A stretch of 64,000 bases of DNA from Calocera cornea HHB12733 (lineage: Eukaryota > Basidiomycota > Dacrymycetes > Dacrymycetales > Dacrymycetaceae): positions 99,441 through 163,440 of the forward strand of contig KV423938.1 of the NCBI GenBank assembly GCA_001632435.1, given 5' to 3'. The position numbers were made by a program, and so were the translations under genes. The notes below the pieces were generated by a model. It did not search any database and was not told where the DNA came from. It was given only the letters and a program-made list of their open reading frames with translations. Positions 56,801 through 64,000 of the stretch are shown in pieces. Within the stretch, counting starts at the first letter, position 1, and the number at the start of each line of letters is the position of its first letter.

Positions 56801-58294
56801 GCGTATGGCGATGCCGGTGGCGGTCAGCAACCTTGGTACGCTGATCAGCCAAATGCGAACGTCTGGGCGCAGCCGGGACCTACTGAGCAGCACAAGGGCA
56901 GCAAAAACCCGGGCAAGAAATCGAAGCCAGGCAAGAATAAGCGCAACTTCCGGGATGAAGAGGTCGATCCGTACGTCTTGAATGGACAGGGCGGCTGGAA
57001 CGCCGCCGCGGCCGATCCTCACCAGAATCCGGCTGGTCATGGCCATCAGGAGAACGGGTGGGGAGGAGGGGGTGCGCACGGTGAAACGGGGCAAACAAAT
57101 TGGGGACAGGCTGCTGGCGGGTCGACAAGGGGGGATGGGAACGCCTGGGGTTCCGGCAGGCATGGGAATGAGCCTGCTCAGGCGTGGGCCGACGAGGGGC
57201 GAGCCAACGCCGATAAGGGCAAGAAGAAGAGTGGTGGCTTCATGAGCAAGGTGAAGGCTCTGTTCGGCGGCGGGAAGAAAAAGGATGAGGGTTGGGGTTG
57301 GGGCGACAACAACAGCGGATGGCCCACTGCGAACACCCAGAACGGCCCTGCGGTAAACGTGCAGACCGAAATGACGTACGCCCAGCAGCCGCAGAACATG
57401 GATTGGGGGGGTTGGCCAGTCGCCGACACCGGCGGCGCTGGTGGAGGTGGGGGCGGTTGGGATCAGCAGGCTGCCGAACACCAGGCGAACGGGCACGGAC
57501 ATCAACACACGAAACCGGGACCTGCTGCGCACACGAACGGATACAGTGGCCCAGCTAAGGGCTACGGTGCTCCTTCGGTGCATCATGCGCAAAATGGCGG
57601 ATGGTCTGGCGCGCAACCGGCAGCATCTGTGCATCATGGCCAGGGCGGGTGGGGTCAGGGAGCTAGCTCTGTGCACCAGGGTCAAGGTGGTGGGTGGGGT
57701 GACCAGGCAGCTGGCTCTGCGCACCGCGGTCAGGGGGGATGGGGCGGAACACAGGCGGCCGCATCGGTCCATCACGGCCAAGGCGGTTGGGGTGGTGCTC
57801 AACCAGCCGGACCTGCTGCACCTGCATGGCCGCAGCCCGGCGGACATGGAACAGCCGAGGACCAGAAATGGGCTGCTGCAGCCGTCTACCAGCACCCCGC
57901 GGCGGCGGCGATGCAAGCGCACGGGCAAGCGCCCGCCCCCGAGGACCAGAAGTGGGGGGCAGCGGCCTACCAGCACCCTGCGGCCGCAACCATGCAAGCG
58001 CATGGGCACGCCGCCCCTCCGCAGGGCCACGTGCGCGAGCCCGCTGGGTACTACAACCAGGGGTTCCCCGAGAACGCGCTGGTTGACTCGGACGAGGAGA
58101 GCGACGACGGGCCGATGGGGCTCGCCGCGCTTGAGTCCCTCGGCGGGATGGGGGGTATGGGGGCCGAGAACCAGATGGCTTCCCTGTTGGAGAAGCTGAA
58201 CCACGTGCAGCAGGAACGTGCAGGTGGGGTTGGGGGTGGAGGTGGGGGTGGGAAGGCGCTGAGACGGAAGGCCACGGGCCGGCCGAGGCACTGA
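53859..58294 (+). CDS. Large unknown protein: paralogue domain plus Gly/Trp/Gln/His-rich low-complexity region
   Basis: Exons 53859-54136, 54197-54528 and 54579-58294 give 1441 residues. Residues 1 to about 250 are related to the 50794 gene, including both intron sites and LFDCPDG. After a Ser-rich segment, residues about 435-590 are rich in GW/WG (NGWGGG, NGWGWGG, GGGWGG, GGGWGN, NGWGV). A Lys-rich stretch precedes a helix near 770-810 (MRKEAEEKALAEKKKMDEAL). Later blocks are rich in Tyr, Gln, Gly and Trp. Residues about 1200-1290 are five imperfect repeats of SVHHGQGGWGG type. Two roughly 25-residue repeats contain EDQKWGAAAYQHPAA. An acidic patch (DSDEESDD) and a short C-terminal coiled coil end the protein. 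No membrane segment. Function unknown: a prion-like or RNP-type protein is plausible. Confidence 0.85.
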
Positions 58295-58486
58295 CGAGTT
58301 TCCTGATCTTTTCTTTTCTTTTCCAGCTGTTGTACTCCCATCTTACGAGTGTAGCGCACACCAAATGTATGCGATGTATCTGCGTCTTTCCCATTGGCAC
58401 CTCCTGAGAGCAATATTATATCCATTGAGCCCATCCCGAGCATAGCATGCCCGCATGCTACGCAACAGAAGTAGAAGAGAAAACCA

Positions 58487-59872
58487 TTACCCGCGGCGCA
58501 ACATCATCATCTCCACATTTATCCCCGGCCCAAAAGCCGTCGCGAGCACATCTTGCCTCCCCTCCCCTGCCTGCACGTCCCACCCTCGCATAGCCTGCAA
58601 CACCCCCACAATAGTAACAGCAGCCACATTCCCCTGCTGGCCATACACTTCCCAGGTCGCCCTGAGCCGCCCCTCCGGCACCTGCGCCGCCTGCTGAACA
58701 GCCTTCACCACCGCCGCCCCGCCGGGGTGGAGCGCCCAGTCCATCTCCCCCGCTTGCAAGGAAGTACCCAACGCATCCTGGAGAGCGGCGAGTACGGGGA
58801 GCGCGCAGGCACCGGTGAGCGCCGGGACGCGGCGCGAGAGGGCGGCGTTGTATCCTGATGAAGAGATGTTCACGGCGAGGTCGGGGGCGGAGGAGGGGAG
58901 CGTGAGGGTCGTGTATGCGCGTACGGTGTAGATCGGTTTCTTGTGTGCGCCTGGAGCCTCCGGTCGGATCGTTTCTTGCGATGTCAGGTTGATAACAGCC
59001 GGTACGGTATGAGTCGAGGGGGCGGGGGCGAGTGTGGGATCGCAGGAAGAGACGACGAACGCGCCTGCCCCGTCGGCAAAGAGCGTGACGCCCGGGCCGA
59101 CCTCACCCTTGGTATGCACGTCCTCCAGCGCATGCCGGTAGTACAAGCTCGGCAGCTCGCTCGCCACGCACAGCACGGTCGCCTTCCTCCCTCCCACCGC
59201 CTGGGCGGCCAGGACGAGCTGCGCGGCGTGCCTGAGCATGGCCAGCCCACCCGTGCAGCCGACGCCGTGCAGCAGCGTCTTCTGCACACCTGAGGAGAGG
59301 CCGAGCGCCGAGGACAGATAGTGGTCGAACCCCGGGTTGGAGGACGCGCAGACGGTGACGCACACCAGGTGGGTGATCTCCCGTACCGAGCCGCCCCAGT
59401 CCTTCAGCGCCTTGCGTGCGGCGGACGCGGCGAGGTCCACCCCCACCGCGAGGAAGAGCGCGACGCTGTCTTCTACTGGGCGCGGGGCAGGGCCGGACAG
59501 GTGCGGGGAGGTGAGGGGGACGCATATACCCCGCTTGCGGATGAGGGTCGAGCGGTTTATCTTCAGCGTCTTCAGCATCCTGTGTATCCTCAGATCAGCA
59601 GGCGCATACATGCAGCATGGGAAGGAGGAAACGGCGCACGCGGGGGAAGCGGGGTAGTGTGCCAGAGCGTACGCCTCGAACTCCTCGGGAAGCATGTCGT
59701 GCGGCCCGTAGGAGACGCCCATGCCGAAGATTCCCACGGGGAGGGAGGGAGGGAGGACGGTCACGGGGATGTCAGGCGAAGCAGCAGCAGCGCTAGGCCT
59801 GCTGGTTGCCCATACCCCTGGGCCAGCAGGGGTAAGGGTGATGGGGTTGATGTCAAAGGGGATGTCGCCCAT
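58487..59872 (-). CDS. Type III polyketide synthase (chalcone synthase-like)
   Basis: Single exon, 461 residues. It is a homodimeric iterative ketosynthase that extends an acyl-CoA starter with malonyl-CoA. In fungi the products are alkylresorcinols, pyrones or similar. The Cys-His-Asn catalytic set is in place: Cys206 in GVGCTGGLAML, His382 in MDWALHPGGAAVV, Asn415 in VYGQQGNVAAVTI. NPGFDHYLSSALGL, ATVLCVASEL and LFADGAGAFVVSS also follow the family. The N-terminal 40 residues are an extension with Pro/Ala. It ends in NVEMMMLRRG. A TATA box lies about 110 bp upstream. A decayed copy lies at 49310. The cellular product is unknown. Confidence 0.95.
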   Translation of the reverse strand: MGDIPFDINPITLTPAGPGVWATSRPSAAAASPDIPVTVLPPSLPVGIFGMGVSYGPHDMLPEEFEAYALAHYPASPACAVSSFPCCMYAPADLRIHRMLKTLKINRSTLIRKRGICVPLTSPHLSGPAPRPVEDSVALFLAVGVDLAASAARKALKDWGGSVREITHLVCVTVCASSNPGFDHYLSSALGLSSGVQKTLLHGVGCTGGLAMLRHAAQLVLAAQAVGGRKATVLCVASELPSLYYRHALEDVHTKGEVGPGVTLFADGAGAFVVSSCDPTLAPAPSTHTVPAVINLTSQETIRPEAPGAHKKPIYTVRAYTTLTLPSSAPDLAVNISSSGYNAALSRRVPALTGACALPVLAALQDALGTSLQAGEMDWALHPGGAAVVKAVQQAAQVPEGRLRATWEVYGQQGNVAAVTIVGVLQAMRGWDVQAGEGRQDVLATAFGPGINVEMMMLRRG

Positions 59873-61715
59873 GGTGTTGGTTTGGTAGTGGATACAGGTG
59901 TGGTTGGCTTAGTAGTGGATACACGTGTAGCAAACAGGAGAGGGGGGGACGAGGAGCCGACCCAGGCCCGACCCAGCGGGCGTTATATACCCTTGCTGGC
60001 TGCTCAGCCGCAGCCCATCTTCCCGCCCGCATCGGCTCAAGATGGCAACACTAGTGGCGCAGGTGCATGTGCATGTGCAAGTGCATGTGCAGGAGCCTGA
60101 GCACCGCAAAGGCACGGCCGCACGGGTAGGATCCCACTCGCCTGGAGCCCGTTTGACCACCAAATGAATCCACAGGAAGGGCAGGGAGGAGGCGAGTGCC
60201 CGATACTGATGCCTATACTGATGCCGATGCACTGGCGGGTCCCTGAGCACCGGAGATGCTGAGGGAGTCCATGGAGGTGGCGGTTCTGCTTGTCTTGGTT
60301 TCCACCCCTAGGGAGAGGAGAAGCGAGCCAGCGAGTGCGGGTGGTTGAGTCAGAAGTTCGTCGCTCGCAGCATCGGAATCACACAAGGACCACGACCGTC
60401 GCTTCCCAGCCCACGACCCTAGAACCGATGCATGGATGTCTTCCGACCGTCCAGCCTGGACCCCAATGAATTCAGTACCTTCGCGCGCAAACGCTCGTCC
60501 CTGGGAGTCTCCATGTGCACCGGTCCAGTATGCACCGGTCAGAAGAAGGGAAGCAAGGGGAGAACGATTCAGAGAGACAGTACGCGAACCAACACAACAG
60601 GGGCAGGGGGGGCCCCAGCGGCTCCGCTTGTATAAGTGCAGCCTGCTTGGTAATCTCACGCCCCTGGGGCGCGCGGCGATCGTTTCCTGTCTCGGACTCC
60701 TGTACAGTTCGTCCGCGGGGCGTTGGAAGCGCTGTGGCTGCGGCGGTGGGCGTTCGATTCCCGAAACAATCCCGCTTCCGAGCGGCGCGGATGGTTGCCG
60801 TATGTACTGGTCCAGTTGCACGTTCGAACGAACGGAACGTTTGGAGAACTAATTATACTTACGTTAACCAGCTACGGTATGCAATGCACGAATAAATGCT
60901 GACCGGTGGTACGAGTCTGTATCGACTATCCTGCTCCGAGGAGCCCAGCCGATCCTCGTCAGCACAAACCAAGCCGGGCAATCAAAATACCCATCCGGAT
61001 CGGCCTGCTTTCTTGAACCGAGCTGGTCCAGACTCCACCGAGTTTGTCCTCTTGCCTGAGTCCCTCTACGGCCGTCGGCGACGCGTCCGACGAACGTAGA
61101 GTCCGAAACCAGCCCCCCGCAGCATCTCCGAGGTCCCGAGCAGCAACCCAAATCACCACACACGCCACGGAAACCAGCAGAGCGGAATGCGGGAATGCCC
61201 GACCGACTAATAATGCTCTCCAGTCACCCAGTGAAGCCATCAAATGTAGGGATCATCCAGGGAACACCGACCACGCGCATCAGTCAGGCCTCGGGCGGTA
61301 ATGGGATGACGGGTATGGATTGATTGATTGACTGGATCGGCCGTCCGGGGGAGTGGGAAGGGTTGGGCGACTAGGCCGGCGAAGAAGGGAAGGGGGCTGC
61401 CGAACCGTTCCTGTCTTGTTGTATGAATTCGGAGGATGCCGATTTGCGCGATCTCGCGCCCGGATAGCCTGCGGCTCGGGCTGCGCTCCAATATACAAGA
61501 TTAATGCGATCTGAGCCCTCCACCATCTCTTACAACCGCCGATATCACTGATTATCGGCACATTTTCCAAGCGCATATTGGCTTACTGTAGCTTACCGTA
61601 CCATACTACACATGGCCGCACAGTACAGTGCACACACTGCAGGAGATCCTCTTCGGCGACCCAGTATTCTCTCAACGCAGAGCGCGCCCTCAGACTCGCC
61701 CCACCTCGCCTCGCC
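59873..61715. other. Intergenic spacer inside the right duplication arm
   Basis: 1.8 kb with no supported gene. It includes the PKS promoter and a GTGCAT repeat at about 60063-60090. Absent from the left arm, where the two genes are only about 200 bp apart, so it was either inserted here or lost there. Confidence 0.6.
59980..59990 (-). promoter_or_regulatory. TATA box of the type III PKS gene
   Basis: The minus strand reads GGTATATAACG, about 110 bp upstream of the ATG at 59872, followed by a pyrimidine-rich stretch. Confidence 0.6.
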
Positions 61716-62751
61716 TCATCTCCCCTGGCCCGCCATCCGCGCCTTCTTCGCCATCGCCCGCTCGACCTTCGTCACATACTCGTCCATCCCCGCCTCCATA
61801 AGCCTCACCTTCCCGCTCATGACCCTGCGTGAACATCAGCCCGCTCAGGATCGACCCGGCACGGGAGGCAGTCGTCTTGTAGTCTGCAGCGTCGAGGATC
61901 ACCTGCAGGTCGGCGAGGTAGGACATCGCTTGGGAGAGGGGATCGGAAGAGGGAGTAGACTCGACGGAGAGGTTGGCGAATCTATGAAGGGAGTCAGCGT
62001 ATGTTCTGCGAGCAGAGGTAGGATGACAACGCACGCCTCTTCAGCCTCTTTCAACCTCAGCTCGGCCTTGTCCTCCTCGAGGCGCGCCGCTTTCCCCCTT
62101 CCAGGCGCATACATCAGCATCGCGATCAACATCGGTGCGGCACCAATGCTCACCTTGCGCCAGATCTCCGCATCGCAATCTTCTTCTTCGTCTCATAGTC
62201 TTCTTTGATCTGCGCGAGCTCGTACGCCGAGACGACGCGCTGGATGCGGGTGGTGGAGTGGGACTCGACGGCCGCAGAAAGCACTACGGAGACGGATGAG
62301 CGACCGATACCGCAGATTGAGAAGCATCGCGACGTACCTTCAAACTGTTTCAGCGCCTTCGTCCTGACCCTGTCCATAGCCTTATTGTTCTTCTCCGCAT
62401 CCCCCTCCTCCCCAAAGCTATCTGCCAGCGTCTGGCTCACCAGCACAACTCTGACATTGCTCGGCAGCCCGGGTATAAGGTCTTCGCGCAGGGCGGTGAA
62501 CAGTGTGCTCTTCCCTGTCCCGTTCCTCCCTAGCAAGCCGTATCGCACGCCCGACTTGAGCCTGAGATGGCAGTCGACAAGCAGGTCGTTGCGACCGATG
62601 CTGATATTTACGCCTTTCAGGTCTATCTCATTCGATGTCGCGAGGGTGTCGGTGTGAAACCTGCGTCGTATTAATATGACGCATATATATGTGTGATAAG
62701 AGTAGGTGCACACCGGGATTGCGGGGAGGTGCAGATGATCTCAGGGGCCAT
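61716..62751 (-). pseudogene. ABC-F remnant with 1.5-kb internal deletion
   Basis: It starts with an ATG at 62751 and a first exon equivalent to that of the intact gene (MAPEIICTSPQSR, intron, FHTDTLATSNEIDLKG). NBD1 Walker A GRNGTGKST is kept. Eight codons (TVLERVIA in the intact gene) are missing. The sequence continues through the next introns to LSGLMFTQ and then jumps at 61825/61826 to the last exon of the intact gene (equivalent to a deletion from 47485 to about 49018). The signature, Walker B and the whole of NBD2 are lost. The last bases still encode a family-like end in the original frame (AMAKKARMAG), but the junction shifts frame. Retained introns show DNA-level duplication. Confidence 0.92.
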
Positions 62752-63025
62752 GGTGTGGTGCTGCTCACTGCTTTTCCCTCGTCTTGCAGCGCTCTATCGC
62801 GGGTATCCAGTCAAGCACGGCGTCTATGGGGCACATCTCGACGAGGTGGCAAGGTGTATTTATGCTGGCGAGAGCCCAACACTCCGCTCTCAACCTGGAG
62901 AAATAGCACCACATTCTGCCCGATACTACCGCGTTCATGCTTCTTTGCCAGCGAGACGGGCGAGGGTCCTCTTCACATCGCCGCGTCAGGTCGAGTGATG
63001 TCGAGTAATGCGACGTTCGCTTGCT

Positions 63026-63519
63026 TTGTAGCAACATAATATCTCGTTTGACGGGTTCCAGGGCCCCGAGAATGACTGGGCTATCCTGCTGGAATGGACA
63101 TTTAGCTGATATTGGGATGCAGTATAGGGCGAGGACCATTCGACGCCTACACCTCCAGTGGCGGTGCTTTCGATGGCACGGACACGAATCGAAGCAAGAT
63201 TGAATGCCAAGCCAGAATTCGTCGAAGAGTATCACGAATCTTGCCACAATTGCTGCTCGAGGCTGCTTGTTGCTCACAGAGGATGATGGGTGTCGGCATT
63301 TCCAGGCTACTAGCTTCAGGGACAATCACCGAGTGTTTCTTCTGGACAGTATCTGATGGCCTATTCTTATTTCGGACACCCGCGGAAGAGAACTTCGAGA
63401 ATCAAAAGGAATGATTGCGTTGATGCTACATTGTTATGTAAGAGACCATAGCTAGAGATATATGGATCGAGAATAAGGAATCTGCTCTAAGCAGCCGACA
63501 GTCCATACCATGCCTCCAA
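63026..63519. other. Intergenic region
   Basis: Between the duplication limit and the transporter gene at the right edge. Short frames only (for example 63112-63414) with no support. Confidence 0.55.
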
Positions 63520-64000
63520 TTATTCGGAAGGTGCATACTTGCTCTTTCTCCTCAAGTGCCCGCCGTACTTCATCAACACCACCGGGATGGGGATCATGAG
63601 GATTGCGATGCAGCCAAGCAGAGTGCTTGCCCAACGCGGGTTAAGCTTCTCGAACATCTGGGTGGCGAAGAGAGGGAAACCAGCGCCGAAACTACTCCGG
63701 ACGACCGTGCTGCTTGCCATGGCAGACGCAGCGACCATGAGGTAGGCGTCGATGATGTAGTTGAACAAGCTCAGGAATATGAGCGTGATGCCAATGCCGA
63801 GCGGGAAGACGGCCATCATCGGGCTCCAGAAGGAGACGGAGGGGTAGCTTGTCCAGCCGAACCAGAAGAAGCTGATGGCGAACAGTGGGCCACCGATTAT
63901 GGCCATCTCCAAACGCCGCTCGGGAGGGACAGGCTTCGGATCGTATATGCGCATGTACCTTTCGTACCGCGGATTGAAGCCCCAGACGTACAGCGCGACA
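63520..64000 (-). CDS. MFS drug/polyamine-type transporter, C-terminal part (cut by right edge)
   Basis: The frame is open from the window edge (first full codon at 63999) to the stop at 63520, about 160 residues. Visible features are YERYMRIYDPKPVPPERRLEMAIIGGPLF, the central-loop/TM region typical of fungal DHA1 (12-TM H+ antiporter) proteins, then four hydrophobic helices. FFWFGWTSYPSVSFWSPMMA, FNYIIDAYLMVAASAMASSTVVRSSFGAGFPLF and KLNPRWASTLLGCIAILMIP are the usual last helices of the FLU1/TPO-like group. The C-terminus is short and basic. Substrate not predictable. The N-terminal half lies outside. Confidence 0.9.
   Translation of the reverse strand, partial: VALYVWGFNPRYERYMRIYDPKPVPPERRLEMAIIGGPLFAISFFWFGWTSYPSVSFWSPMMAVFPLGIGITLIFLSLFNYIIDAYLMVAASAMASSTVVRSSFGAGFPLFATQMFEKLNPRWASTLLGCIAILMIPIPVVLMKYGGHLRRKSKYAPSE

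Larger units (their letters stand above)
58450..63025 (-). repeat. Inverted segmental duplication, right arm (decayed ABC-F + intact PKS)
   Basis: Mirror of the left arm at 46260-50260. Read on the minus strand it has the ABC-F first exon, introns and N-terminal half, then the ABC-F C-terminal tail after an internal deletion. A 1.8-kb spacer follows, then the PKS gene. The outer flank CGCATTACTCGACAT reappears near 63010. Confidence 0.85.

Noticed and set aside
56330..58291. 653-codon minus-strand frame opposite the GW-rich gene
   Set aside because: Antisense shadow of a repetitive GC-rich exon; the plus strand has paralogue-supported introns and a coherent protein.
63112..63414. 100-codon frame near the right edge
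   Set aside because: No motif, no paralogue, ordinary chance length.

Overview
The window is nuclear DNA of a filamentous basidiomycete, most likely an Agaricomycete. Genes are GC-rich and dense, with many short introns (about 46-60 bp, GT-AG, branch sites like CTNAC), CT-rich leaders, and typical mushroom families: CE16-type GDSL esterases, a POT peptide transporter, a fungal type III polyketide synthase, F-box/LRR proteins and a Ty3/gypsy retroelement. Exon models were built by hand from reading frames, splice signals, family motifs and paralogue comparison. No RNA data or database search was available.

Layout. 1-1568: 5' end of a minus-strand Ty3/gypsy element (gag plus LTR). 2.6-3.9 kb: a nested palindrome and one copy of a dispersed repeat whose other copy, in opposite orientation, lies at 29.6-30.9 kb. 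4-21 kb: isopentenyl-diphosphate isomerase, a small zinc-finger protein, a secreted CAP/PR-1 protein, a PTR2 transporter, a proline/serine-rich unknown, HMG-CoA synthase and an alcohol acetyltransferase-like enzyme. HMG-CoA synthase and IPP isomerase are two mevalonate-pathway steps. 21-25.4 kb: a GRAM-domain membrane protein and a small unknown protein.

26-41.5 kb: an accessory region. Two tandem GDSL/CE16 esterase genes and a third, intron-richer one at 39.9-41.5 kb bracket four tandem minus-strand genes for one family of multi-pass membrane proteins. These four share an N-terminal NPDIAG-like motif, a phase-1 intron inside it, and a WTFGQ motif near the C-terminus. I cannot assign a function to the family.

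42-46 kb: kinesin-5 (BimC), head to head with an intact ABC-F ATPase gene.

46.3-63.0 kb is the most striking part. It is an inverted segmental duplication. The left arm holds an intact ABC-F gene followed by a frameshifted, 5'-truncated type III PKS remnant. The right arm, inverted, holds an internally deleted ABC-F remnant and an intact type III PKS gene, so the two arms have decayed reciprocally. The central spacer carries an F-box/LRR gene and two paralogous plus-strand genes, one extended by a roughly 1,200-residue Gly/Trp-rich low-complexity region with many GW/WG dipeptides. The right edge cuts an MFS transporter gene.

No tRNA, rRNA or CRISPR array was found.
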